Shown: piece after piece, positions 28,022 to 35,167 of the stretch | Layout of the letters: every line of letters starts with the position of its first letter | How positions within the stretch are numbered: the stretch's first letter is position 1 | Assembly (NCBI GenBank): GCA_017533915.1 | Contig: JAFWHX010000013.1 | Location: 124,001 to 188,000 of the forward strand | DNA: 64,000 nt | Direction: 5' to 3' | Source: Eubacterium sp. | GTDB lineage: Bacteria > Bacillota > Clostridia > Peptostreptococcales > Anaerovoracaceae | Position numbers and translations under genes: made by a program | Notes under the pieces: generated by a model | Told to the model about the DNA's origin: nothing | Seen by the model: only the letters and a program-made list of their open reading frames with translations | Database searches by the model: none

Positions 28022-28645
28022 TCAGTCTTTTAGAAGCCTTATCAGGCAGTTATATGTGAGCTCATAAACAGTCTGATATTTGTATTCCACTTTCGCTTCT
28101 TTCATGGCTTCTTTCTGCTTGTCTGTCACCTCTGCATACGGATAGATGCCAAACATGAAAGGAAAGAAAATGTATATGGTATGTTCTATTTCTGATTCTT
28201 CCATTTCCGGATAATTTTTTTCTATGATCTCTTTGAATAGTCTCAGTGATCTCCCATATGCTGTTTTGAATGATGCAAGCAATTCTTCGCGGCTGTTCTC
28301 TTCCATATCATAATTGTTCATCGACAGGAGTTTCAGGAGCTGCGCCCTTTTTGTAAGAGATACAGCTATCAGGTCCGCAAGCTGCTCGGATGTGTAATTC
28401 TCATCACTGTTCAGTATCTTTTCAAGATCTGCGTTCCACCTGTCATACTCGCTTTTAAAAAGCGCCAGAAATATCTCTTCCTTTGTATGAAAATAGTTGT
28501 ATATGGTAGGCCGCGAGAATGATGTGACATTACCGATCTCTTTGAGCGTGATGTCCTTGAAGCTCATCGTCTGATACAGCTTCTCACATGCTCCCACGAT
28601 CTCTTCTCTTCTTTGTGCTATGATTTCCGGAGTCCCTTTGAACAT
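28022..28645 (-). CDS. TetR-family transcriptional repressor of the redox operon
   Basis: 207 aa. The N-terminal helix-turn-helix is clear (FKDITLKEIGNVTSFSRPTIYNYFHTKEE cut here to its core TIYNYFHTKEEI), followed by an all-helical ligand domain typical of the family. AAAGGAGA precedes the ATG. The only strong promoter upstream lies within two TTGACA-type palindromes, which makes autorepression likely, and the next three genes on the strand (ABM, decarboxylase-cupin, flavodoxin) are probably co-transcribed. Confidence 0.92.
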   Translation of the reverse strand: MFKGTPEIIAQRREEIVGACEKLYQTMSFKDITLKEIGNVTSFSRPTIYNYFHTKEEIFLALFKSEYDRWNADLEKILNSDENYTSEQLADLIAVSLTKRAQLLKLLSMNNYDMEENSREELLASFKTAYGRSLRLFKEIIEKNYPEMEESEIEHTIYIFFPFMFGIYPYAEVTDKQKEAMKEAKVEYKYQTVYELTYNCLIRLLKD

Positions 28646-28665
28646 AATTATCTCCTTTCATCAGG

Positions 28666-28716
28666 TTGACACCATGTCAATAATTGTATTATAGCGCACC
28701 GCTGACACTGTGTCAA
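28666..28716 (-). promoter_or_regulatory. consensus sigma-A promoter embedded in two palindromic TetR operators
   Basis: On the minus strand TTGACA (28716-28711), 17 bases, TATAAT (28693-28688) is a perfect consensus promoter. The -35 is part of the palindrome TGACACxGTGTCA (28703-28715); the second palindrome TTGACA-N3-TGTCAA (28666-28680) lies just after the -10. A dimeric repressor at either site would block the polymerase. Confidence 0.85.
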
Positions 28717-28757
28717 CCACATTGCCGCAAATATTTATCCTGCTGTCATTTCCGACA

Positions 28758-28790
28758 AAAAAACTGCATCCCCGATCGGATGCAGCCATT
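28758..28790 (-). terminator. Rho-independent terminator downstream of the repeat region
   Basis: CTGCATCC / GGATGCAG with T7 on the minus strand. No protein gene ends here; it would end transcripts coming from the 28.8-29.5-kb repeat region. Confidence 0.8.
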
Positions 28791-28823
28791 CTTTTATATC
28801 GTATAATTGATTCGCCTTACAGA

Positions 28824-28979
28824 CCGCAGCTTATGGGGGGCGTCTGCTGCATCGCTCGCCCAACTTCAGTGTATTGAGATGTCTGCCGTATCGCTCACCC
28901 AATGCAGTTTGGGGAGATGTCTGCTGTATTGCCTGCACAACCGCTGTTTATGGAGATGTCAGCTGCATTGCCTGCACAA
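28824..28979. repeat. four degenerate tandem repeats of about 39 bp
   Basis: Units 28824-28863, 28864-28902, 28903-28940 and 28941-28979 (40, 39, 38, 39 bp), each with a core like GAGATGTCTGC and an end like TCGCTCACCCAA or TGCCTGCACAA; a fifth weak unit follows. The varying unit lengths break every reading frame, so this is a DNA-level repeat. Confidence 0.8.
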
Positions 28980-29062
28980 CCGCAGTTAGTTGAGGCACTT
29001 TCTGCTATGCTTCCATCTGATTTTTGCTCACTTTTCGACAGAATCTCCTTCTCTGGGCTGTC

Positions 29063-29135
29063 CCTGTAGAAAAAATTTTCGACTTTGCTCGATTTACTAC
29101 ACTTTTCATCAAATCCTTGCTGTTTTTTCTACAGG
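29063..29135. repeat. single inverted-repeat element related to the array
   Basis: CCTGTAGAAAAAA (29063-29075) pairs with TTTTTTCTACAGG (29123-29135), 73 bp end to end. The arm ends CTGTAGA/TCTACAG are the same as those of the four-copy array beginning 24 bases further on, so this looks like a diverged fifth member. Confidence 0.7.
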
Positions 29136-29158
29136 ATTACTTTTTTGAGGTTGTTTCT

Positions 29159-29503
29159 GTCTACAGAATGAGAAAAATCATGTAAAGTGATATCATTTTC
29201 GCTGGTTTTCTGCTTTCTGTAGACGAGATCAGGGGTTTTCTGGCCGTTTCTGTCTACAGAATGAGTAAAATCATGCAAAATGATATCATTTTCGTTAGTT
29301 TTTTGCTTTCTGTAGACGGAATCTTTGGTTTTCTGGCTGTTTTTGTCTACAGATTGAGTAAAATCATGCAAAATGATATCATTTTCGTTAGTTTTTTGCT
29401 TTCTGTAGACGGAATCTTTGGTTTTACGGTTGTTTCTGTCTACAGAATGAGTAAAATCATGCAAAATGATATCATTTTTGATGTTTTTCTGTCTTCTGTA
29501 GAC
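29159..29503. repeat. four-copy array of 66-bp centred palindromes at 93-bp spacing
   Basis: Elements at 29159-29224, 29252-29317, 29345-29410 and 29438-29503 are each exactly 66 bp and start GTCTACAG and end CTGTAGAC. The exact centre of each is the palindrome AAAATGATATCATTTT (slightly changed in the first). By hand the second copy forms 24 Watson-Crick plus 2 GU pairs out of 33. They are separated by 27-bp linkers. Because 93 is divisible by three, open frames of 126 codons (minus) and 88 codons (plus) with 31-residue repeats run through, but neither has a ribosome site or a good start, so I treat it as non-coding. Confidence 0.9.
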
Positions 29504-29645
29504 GAGCAACTAATAACAGACGGTTAACTGCACATCATAATAAACCTGAAACCTCATATCAAATATAGTTTACAGATATATATTGATCAGAATTACAGCT
29601 ATCTCAACAAATCACAATAATGCCGATTACAAACATCCCATCACA

Positions 29646-29717
29646 AGTTGAATTTAATAGCACCTATATCGACAAATTACTAGTTGATTGTAATGGCACC
29701 TATTTCGGCAGATCCCA
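29646..29717. repeat. two tandem 36-bp repeats
   Basis: Units 29646-29681 and 29682-29717 share AGTTGA, TAAT-GCACCTAT and TCGGCA/TCGACA segments. No gene is present between 29504 and 29818. Confidence 0.65.
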
Positions 29718-29771
29718 ATTTGTTCGAATCCACCGCATCACTCATATAATACAAGAGTACTTTCCTTTTTC

Positions 29772-29841
29772 TTTATTCTTGCTCTCCGCCGTAGAGTTCT
29801 GCCGTTTTCCCCTTATTTCTACTCTCCGCCGTAGAATTCTG
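29772..29841. repeat. duplicated 3' end of the DUF3574-like gene
   Basis: 29812-29841 contains the last codons (EFYGGE) and TAG stop of the gene; 29772-29801 repeats these 30 bp with 26 matches at a 40-bp shift. In the downstream copy the stop reads CAA. Confidence 0.8.
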
Positions 29842-30256
29842 TGGTTGTCTCGTTAGACTGGATGAGCACCGAGCTCTGATGGAATGTATCGACCATCTCT
29901 TCTGCTGCTGAATGGACTTCGTCTATATTAGTATCGCTGAGATATATCACAATCGTGTACTCTGAGTACACTTTGTCTCCGTCTTTCCAGCCACCGTGTG
30001 CTTCCTGGATGGTAAAGCCGCCGAAATGGTCAAGAAGGATCTCTTCTGCTTTCTTTTTTGCTTCTTCAGGCGGATAGACCGGTTCATTTGAATCTTTATC
30101 ATTTGTTCCAAGATAGAGCACGTACTGAATATCTCCGTTCTCCTCCAATTCCTGTTCCGAAAGCGGCTTATTTTTTGCTGTTACAAGTGCCGCGATGGAA
30201 ATAATCAATGTGATGATACTTATCACCAGGGCTGCTGTCACTAATTTTCTGTCCAT
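29819..30256 (-). CDS. membrane-anchored DUF3574-like protein
   Basis: 145 aa. One membrane segment at the N-terminus (LVTAALVISIITLIISIAAL), then a domain with YVLYLGTNDKDSN, EEILLDHFGGFTIQEAHGGW and YSEYTIVIYLSDTN, the strand-turn pattern of DUF3574, a family of small proteins of unknown function. GGGGA precedes the ATG. Its last 6 codons and stop are repeated 40 bp downstream. It appears to be a single-gene unit. Confidence 0.75.
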   Translation of the reverse strand: MDRKLVTAALVISIITLIISIAALVTAKNKPLSEQELEENGDIQYVLYLGTNDKDSNEPVYPPEEAKKKAEEILLDHFGGFTIQEAHGGWKDGDKVYSEYTIVIYLSDTNIDEVHSAAEEMVDTFHQSSVLIQSNETTTEFYGGE

Positions 30257-30352
30257 TTTGTGTTCCCCATTTTGTTTACTTTCATACAGTTTTGACTTTT
30301 TTCAGTTTTAACTTATTCGTTTTCTGTATCATATTGCCGGATATTATTATTT

Positions 30353-30462
30353 ATTAATGATTCTATTACCTGCGATTCACAACTCGAATACTGCCACTAT
30401 CTCATTTATTAGAGATTCTATTAAATGTGATTCACAGCTCATATACCGCCACTATCTCATTT
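30353..30462. repeat. two 55-bp tandem repeats duplicating the end of a GNAT gene
   Basis: 30408-30462 includes the last codons and TGA of the GNAT gene; 30353-30407 is the downstream copy, about 46 of 55 bases the same. The copy still encodes NEIVAVFEL-stop but in another frame. Confidence 0.85.
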
Positions 30463-30911
30463 CCGCACATCTCTCCGTTCTCTACGAATCCGTATTTTAG
30501 GTAGATCTCTCTTGCATGTGTGTTTTCCGGCTCATACGACAGCCAGACTTTCTCTGCCTCACCAAAAGGAAACGTCCGGATCAGATCCATGGCCGCATCC
30601 ATCGTCTGCTTTCCAAGGCCTTGCCCCTGGTACTTCTTGTCGATCATCAACCTCCAAAGGCAGTAATTCTCTTTGATCAGATCGCTCTCATCTTCGTTGC
30701 CCACAGTTCCTTTGCCGATCATGACGAATCCGATCAAAACCTCGTCGTTATATACTGCCAAAGGCAGAGCGTTATTGCCTTCGTTTCTCGTGGCATATGC
30801 CTCTGCCAGACTCTGTACGTTTTCCGCAACAAAATCTTTCTGATCATCAAAGACCTCTAGCGTACATACCTTCCATATGTTCTTATTTGTTATTTCTTCG
30901 AACCTGATCAT
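30432..30911 (-). CDS. GNAT-family N-acetyltransferase
   Basis: 159 aa. Starts MIRFEEITNKNIWKVCTL and carries the acetyl-CoA loop KYQGQGLGKQTMDAAM and the late strand ENTHAREIYLKYGFVENGE, characteristic of the spermidine/aminoglycoside-type GNATs. AGGAG precedes the ATG. An 18-codon copy of this N-terminus exists at 47527-47583. The 3' end is duplicated in tandem. Substrate unknown. Confidence 0.92.
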   Translation of the reverse strand: MIRFEEITNKNIWKVCTLEVFDDQKDFVAENVQSLAEAYATRNEGNNALPLAVYNDEVLIGFVMIGKGTVGNEDESDLIKENYCLWRLMIDKKYQGQGLGKQTMDAAMDLIRTFPFGEAEKVWLSYEPENTHAREIYLKYGFVENGEMCGNEIVAVYEL

Positions 30912-31023
30912 TGTTTTACTCCTTGGTTTTCAACCTGATCATCATCGTCCTGGGTTTTCAAACAGTTATGTACCTTCTCCACCTCGTCGATTCTGTCTTC
31001 ATCATATCATAAATGCCACCATA

Positions 31024-31048
31024 TAAAAACCGCATCCGAAGATGCGGC
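31024..31048 (-). terminator. GCATCC-type terminator behind the Gln-rich membrane protein gene
   Basis: CCGCATC / GATGCGG with an A5/T5 tract; one of about ten related terminators in the window. A weak tRNA-3'-end-like sequence lies between it and the gene. Confidence 0.8.
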
Positions 31049-31082
31049 TTGAATGTAGTGAAATCAGGGAATATTTCTCTTC

Positions 31083-31553
31083 TTAAGCTGTTTTCTGATC
31101 GTCGTTTTTCTGATCATCAGACTGCTGACTTCCATTCTGTTGATCATCTGATTGCTGGTTCTGCTGACCGTCTGGCTGCTGGTTCTGTTGACCAGCCGGC
31201 GGCTGATTTCCTGAAGGAGGTATCATATTGCCTCTTCCTCCACGGTTATTGTCAAACCGCTGCTCGCTTCCAGGTCTTCCGAAGTTCCTTTTATCAAAAC
31301 CTTTATTGTGGCCAAGCAGCTTCACCACTCCTGCTGTAAGAGCGATATTCAAAGCCAGAGCAAGAGCGAGCGCTATGCTGAGGAATTTACGCGTCACGTT
31401 CTTCTCACCCCAGCCGGCTGCTTTCCCACAAACATCTGGCTGTGCCACAGGCACAGATGCCGCTGTTGGCGTCGTTTCGTCTTTAACTTCTTCTGGGGCT
31501 GATATCTCCCTGGTTTCAATTAAATCTTCGTTCTTTCCATTTTTGTTATCCAT
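31083..31553 (-). CDS. membrane protein with Gln/Asp-rich extracellular repeat tail
   Basis: 156 aa. An acidic cytoplasmic head of about 50 residues, one membrane segment (FLSIALALALALNIALTAGVV), a Gly/Arg/Asn stretch, and a tail of five or six degenerate units such as QQNQQPDG and QQSDDQ. Proteins of this form accompany surface hydrolase/two-component operons in Clostridia. Its promoter carries the same box as the tannase and two-component promoters, so it is probably part of that regulon. GGAGG precedes the ATG. The tail resembles the Gln/Pro/Gly insertion in the tannase-like lipoprotein. Confidence 0.8.
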   Translation of the reverse strand: MDNKNGKNEDLIETREISAPEEVKDETTPTAASVPVAQPDVCGKAAGWGEKNVTRKFLSIALALALALNIALTAGVVKLLGHNKGFDKRNFGRPGSEQRFDNNRGGRGNMIPPSGNQPPAGQQNQQPDGQQNQQSDDQQNGSQQSDDQKNDDQKTA

Positions 31554-31604
31554 TTTGTACCCTCCTTTATCCCTTTTGGTTTCACTTCTATTTTCTTACT
31601 CTCT

Positions 31605-31699
31605 TTTTCACAGCCGTTCTGATTCGATGGACAACTTTTCCCATCTTACTTTCTTTTTTCACAGCCTGTTTTGATTCGATGGACAACTTGTTCCATCTA
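31605..31699. repeat. 51/52-bp direct duplication in the leader of the Gln-rich protein gene
   Basis: TTTTCACAGCC followed by GATTCGATGGACAACTT and CCATCT occurs twice, at 31605-31655 and 31656-31699. It lies between the promoter and the start codon. Confidence 0.8.
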
Positions 31700-31704
31700 A
31701 TGCA

Positions 31705-31737
31705 AATATAGCAGACATTCCTTAAATGAAACTAAAA
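31705..31737 (-). promoter_or_regulatory. promoter with shared regulator box, site A
   Basis: On the minus strand a box TTTTAGTTTCATTTAAGGAA ending 5 bases before the -10 TATATT (31710-31705). The same box, at the same distance from the -10, precedes the tannase-like gene and the two-component operon. Confidence 0.75.
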
Positions 31738-31768
31738 TCCCTGATCGTTTTTCTCCGTCAGGATCTTT

Positions 31769-31800
31769 GAAAAAAGCCACATCCCCGAATGGATGTGGCT
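31769..31800 (-). terminator. terminator behind the GNAT gene of the SirTM operon
   Basis: GCCACATCC / GGATGTGGC with a T6 tract on the minus strand. Confidence 0.85.
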
Positions 31801-31826
31801 ATGCATATTATAATTGATTTATCTAC

Positions 31827-31916
31827 AAACTGGATTGTATCTATAATTCCGACAGCAAACTGGATTGTGTCTACAATTCCACCAGTAAACCGGAATATGC
31901 CTACAACTCCAACAGC
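31827..31916. repeat. three 30-bp repeats carrying the GNAT stop codon in frame
   Basis: Units 31827-31856, 31857-31886 and 31887-31916. The last includes the final codons and TAG of the GNAT gene. Because the unit is ten codons long, the frame reads L-x-E-L-stop three times in succession. Confidence 0.9.
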
Positions 31917-32446
31917 ATATATACTAATTCCTGATATCCGCTTATGCGCGAATTGAATCCTCTGGGATTTCGGCCGAATTCTACAAAGCCCAGACTTTTA
32001 TATAGAGAAATCGCCGTGGTATTCTCTGCTACCACGTTCAGCTCCAGTTGGGCATAACCGGCTTCTTTTGCACATTGAATACAGGCTTTTGTAAGGGCTT
32101 TCCCCAAGCCAAGCCCCCAGTACTCTTTTAAAATACTGATCCCAAATTCAGCTCTGTGCTTAACTTTATATTTCCTCCCTACAGCCTCGATACCCGCAGT
32201 TCCAGCTACTCTCCCATCTATTACAGCGATTATCTCGATCTCATCGGAACTTCTGGTTTTTTCCTCCAGAAAGTGAGCCTCCTGCTCAGGATCAAAGCTG
32301 TTTTCATCCTGATATGTCAGCAGATAGTCGGTCTCAGCGTGAGTAGCATTAAAAACATCGTAAACAATACGTCCATCGGCCGCATCGCCGTTCCTCAATA
32401 AAGCTTCTTTACCGTTTTTCAGTAATATCTTCTGTTCGTATCTCAT
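31901..32446 (-). CDS. GNAT-family N-acetyltransferase of the SirTM operon
   Basis: 181 aa. Acetyl-CoA binding loop YWGLGLGKALTKACIQCAKEA, preceded by KVKHRAEFGISI and followed by LELNVVAENTTAISLYKSLGF, a RimI/YhhY-like arrangement. Its ATG overlaps the sirtuin stop (ATGA), so it is translationally coupled to the SirTM gene. This pairing is notable because SirTM operons normally carry lipoylation genes. It could modify the same carrier or protein that is ADP-ribosylated, or simply be a passenger. Confidence 0.9.
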   Translation of the reverse strand: MRYEQKILLKNGKEALLRNGDAADGRIVYDVFNATHAETDYLLTYQDENSFDPEQEAHFLEEKTRSSDEIEIIAVIDGRVAGTAGIEAVGRKYKVKHRAEFGISILKEYWGLGLGKALTKACIQCAKEAGYAQLELNVVAENTTAISLYKSLGFVEFGRNPRGFNSRISGYQELVYMLLEL

Positions 32447-33339
32447 CTTTCCCTCACAATTTCTTCAAGTATCTCCGCAATGTCACCGTTAATACATATG
32501 CTCCTGTCCTCTATCTCTTTCGGGCAAAAGGCTTCACTGTGATTAACGCATGCATAAACAGCGTTCTCATTATCAAAAGTCATCTGCCAGAACGGATACT
32601 TGATGATCGCAGGTGTGTTCCCCCCTACGCCAAGTTCCAGGAACAGCACATACATGCCTTTATGTTCTGAAAGGTATGTCGTGTATGATCCAGCGGCTTT
32701 ATGCCAGCCCTCATCCTCAACGAACGTATCGTCTGACCGGAGATTCATCTTGACAGGACTGCCATCTGGCGAGAACGGTATCAGAGACGATGGGATCCGC
32801 ATGGAGACAGTTCCGCCCTCAGGTATTTGAAAAATTCCATCATCATCACGAATGAATCCCTGCGCCTCCATAGCTTCCATGACCCATTCCTCGTTATCGA
32901 ACGTCTCTTTGATCTTCGGATCTACGCTCTGGAACAGACCATAATCTCCTTGTGTATAGAATAGACGCTTCTTATCAAAACCTGCACGCTGGAACTGGTG
33001 ATCCACGTTTGTAGTTATCACGAAGTAGTCTTTATCCTGTACCAGAGCAAGAAGGTTTTGATAGACTGGCTTCGGAGCGTCGACGTACCGATTATAGTAG
33101 ATATGCCTCGACCACCACGCCCATAGGGTCTCTTCATCCGGGAACGGATAGAATCCTCCGGAATACATATCGGTGATCCCGAAGCGTGCAGCAAAGTCCC
33201 CGAAGTACTTTTCAAACCTCTCGCCGGAATATGTAAAACCTGCTGCAGTCGAAAGTCCTGCGCCGGCGCCGATCACGACAGCATCCGCCGAATCCAGCTC
33301 TGGCCTCAGCTTATCTATCTGTCTGTAATTCTCGTTCAT
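32443..33339 (-). CDS. SirTM-type (class M) sirtuin, predicted protein ADP-ribosyltransferase
   Basis: 298 aa. The sirtuin NAD-binding loop GAGAGLSTAAGF is at residues 24-35, and ITTNVDHQF places the catalytic Asn at 111 and Asp at 113. The deacetylase His is replaced by Gln130 in YTQGDYG; in described SirTMs this Gln, with the Asn, supports ADP-ribosylation instead of deacetylation. The four zinc Cys of ordinary sirtuins are absent. It overlaps the macrodomain gene by 29 bases and the GNAT gene by 4. Start 33339 is set by GGAG 5 bases upstream. A fragment of a second copy lies at 57455-57670. Confidence 0.88.
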   Translation of the reverse strand: MNENYRQIDKLRPELDSADAVVIGAGAGLSTAAGFTYSGERFEKYFGDFAARFGITDMYSGGFYPFPDEETLWAWWSRHIYYNRYVDAPKPVYQNLLALVQDKDYFVITTNVDHQFQRAGFDKKRLFYTQGDYGLFQSVDPKIKETFDNEEWVMEAMEAQGFIRDDDGIFQIPEGGTVSMRIPSSLIPFSPDGSPVKMNLRSDDTFVEDEGWHKAAGSYTTYLSEHKGMYVLFLELGVGGNTPAIIKYPFWQMTFDNENAVYACVNHSEAFCPKEIEDRSICINGDIAEILEEIVRER

Positions 33340-34153
33340 AATAGCTCCTGTCCCTGTCATTGAACACATTGAAGATCACACGATCCATACCATCCTCATG
33401 TTCTGACAGCCAGTCTGTCACAGTCCTGACCGCTATCTCCGCGGCGCGCTCATTCGGGAAATGGAAAACACCTGTAGAAATACAACAGAACGCGATACTT
33501 CTGAGGCCATTATCAAAGCTCATATCCAGTGAGTTCCTGTAGCAGGATGCAAGGTCTTCCTCAAGTTCATCTGTCAGCCCATACTCCACGATCGGACCGA
33601 CTATATGGATCACCTTCTTTGCCGGGAGATTATACCCATCCGTGAGCATAGGTACAGCAGTCGGCTGCTCATAATCTGAACCATACTTTTCGCGGAGCAT
33701 GCTCATCTGACGGCTGCATTCTGCACGAAGCTGTATGCCCGCGAATGTATGGATACAATTATCTATGCAGTGATGGTTGGGGATAAAGCATCCGAGCATC
33801 TGGGAATTCGCAGCGTTTACTATCACGTCAACAGCAAGCCTCGTGATATCTCCTTTCCAGATCGAGATACGGCCGCCCTGATCATGACTGCTTCCCTGCG
33901 CTTCTATAGTTGGAATATCATCGGGTTTTACAATACCATTCTCACGGATCCTCTCCTGCAGATAATCATCCTGTACTTGAAGGACATCCGCCGGCATCAT
34001 CCCCGGCATACGGATATTCATAAGTGAGCGAAGTACTATGCGCTTGCCCTCCGTGTCATCCGGCGTCTGAAGTAACCTGTAACGTTCAGAATCCTGCTTG
34101 AATTCCTCTATCAGGTAGTCAAGACGTTCTTCCTGCTTCGTGGCTGCATCCAT
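33311..34153 (-). CDS. zinc-containing macrodomain, predicted ADP-ribosylhydrolase
   Basis: 280 aa. After an N-terminal helical region of about 90 residues comes a macrodomain (GRISIWKGDITRLAVDVIVNAAN). It carries the Zn-Macro insertion: Cys122 in GCF, His127 and Cys129 in the P-x-H-x-C-IDNCIH segment, known in this subfamily to hold a catalytic zinc. These enzymes remove ADP-ribose placed by SirTM. The start at 34153 follows GGAGG by 8 bases; an upstream extension has no such site. First gene of the three-gene operon. Signal transduction in oxidative stress is the accepted model for the pair in Firmicute pathogens. Confidence 0.9.
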   Translation of the reverse strand: MDAATKQEERLDYLIEEFKQDSERYRLLQTPDDTEGKRIVLRSLMNIRMPGMMPADVLQVQDDYLQERIRENGIVKPDDIPTIEAQGSSHDQGGRISIWKGDITRLAVDVIVNAANSQMLGCFIPNHHCIDNCIHTFAGIQLRAECSRQMSMLREKYGSDYEQPTAVPMLTDGYNLPAKKVIHIVGPIVEYGLTDELEEDLASCYRNSLDMSFDNGLRSIAFCCISTGVFHFPNERAAEIAVRTVTDWLSEHEDGMDRVIFNVFNDRDRSYYERELQTDR

Positions 34154-34210
34154 TGACCGTTCCTCCGTTTCTTCATTCATATTAACACACGTTTCCACAA
34201 AAAAACACAT

Positions 34211-34268
34211 CCCCGCGTTTAACGCGAGGTTTTCATTTATACAACAAAACCGCATCCGAAGATGCGGT
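34211..34268 (-). terminator. two consecutive hairpins ending the surface-protein remnant
   Basis: CCGCATC / GATGCGG (34250-34267) with a short T tract, then CCTCGCG / CGCGGGG (34211-34229) followed by T6 on the minus strand. Confidence 0.7.
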
Positions 34269-34325
34269 CTATATATGTTGGATATAAGAAGATCTGCCTT
34301 CTGCGGTCTGGCCTCTGATTTTCTA

Positions 34326-35095
34326 TTATTTCTTACGGCCCACCTTGCCGCTCAGTTCGACATTGCTGTAGCTACCGTAATACTTGCCGTATGCGTCTTT
34401 AGTCCATGCACGCGCCTTCACCTGATAACGTTTCCCGTTCTTCAGGCCGGTCAGTCTGAGCACGTTGGAAGCCGCGCTGAACGATTTCGTCTTCCAGGTC
34501 TTTGCGCCCTTGACTCGGTAGGCAAGCTCGTAATGACTGATTCCTGCATATTTAAGATTCTGTACCTTCACTTTCAAAGACTTCTTGCCTGTTTTAACTG
34601 ACTCGATATGGCTTTGCGGTATGCATATTTTGATCGGATAGATCAGCATTCCGACCCCGTCTGCTTTCACCGTCAGATTAGCCCTGCCGGACTTTTTCGG
34701 ATAGATGATCTTGCGGTTCACAGTTCTGCCGTCCTCGAGTGTGAACAGTTTTTCAGCGCCTTTATCGAGGATCCATTCGATGTTCAGATCATCTGGCACC
34801 TTGGCGTCCGCTTCACCTTCAAATGTCAGCTGCATGTTCACAGGTATCACTTCAATTCCCGGCATTGGCGGCTCCAGATCACTGTCGATCGTCAGATACA
34901 TATAAAGCTCCGGCTTTTGTACGGCAAAACCTTCGGTCATTGTAAAGGCTGGAGTCTGCTCATCCTTCTCCGGGAGGTATACGCCGCAGCCGCAGCCTCC
35001 GGAATAATTGCCGCTGATAGTACCGCCTTCAGCAGAATAGTTCGCAAACAATTGTTGTGCCAGATGCTACGAAAACTGGAGTTCCGCATTCAGAC
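34326..35095 (-). pseudogene. 5'-truncated beta-helix surface protein with fibronectin-III tail
   Basis: About 240 codons are intact: a last beta-helix turn (SAEGGTISGNYSGGCGCGVYL), a linker domain, and a fibronectin-III-like domain (YAGISHYELAYRVKGAKTWK) ending in a basic tail. There is no usable start: the first codon of the open frame is a TTG without ribosome site, and just upstream another frame encodes GTPVFVASGTTIVCE, again typical of a beta-helix turn. So the gene has lost its N-terminal region and has at least one frameshift. It lies behind the tannase-like gene. Confidence 0.75.
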
Positions 35096-35167
35096 CCATC
35101 TTGTTTTACTTGACGCGGATCCGACCTGCTACTATAAACATATTTCCGGTAAATCGATATCCTTCTG

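Noticed and set aside
29159-29503. CRISPR array
   Set aside because: Repeats are 66 bp and palindromic, linkers of 27 bp are themselves similar to each other, and there are no cas genes.
29129-29509. 126-codon minus-strand frame of four 31-residue repeats (units like QKTNENDIILHDFTHSVDR) as a protein
   Set aside because: It starts with TTG without a ribosome site, the opposite strand is equally open, and the repeats are explained by palindromic DNA with a period divisible by three. Kept as a repeat array; the coding option is noted in the finding.
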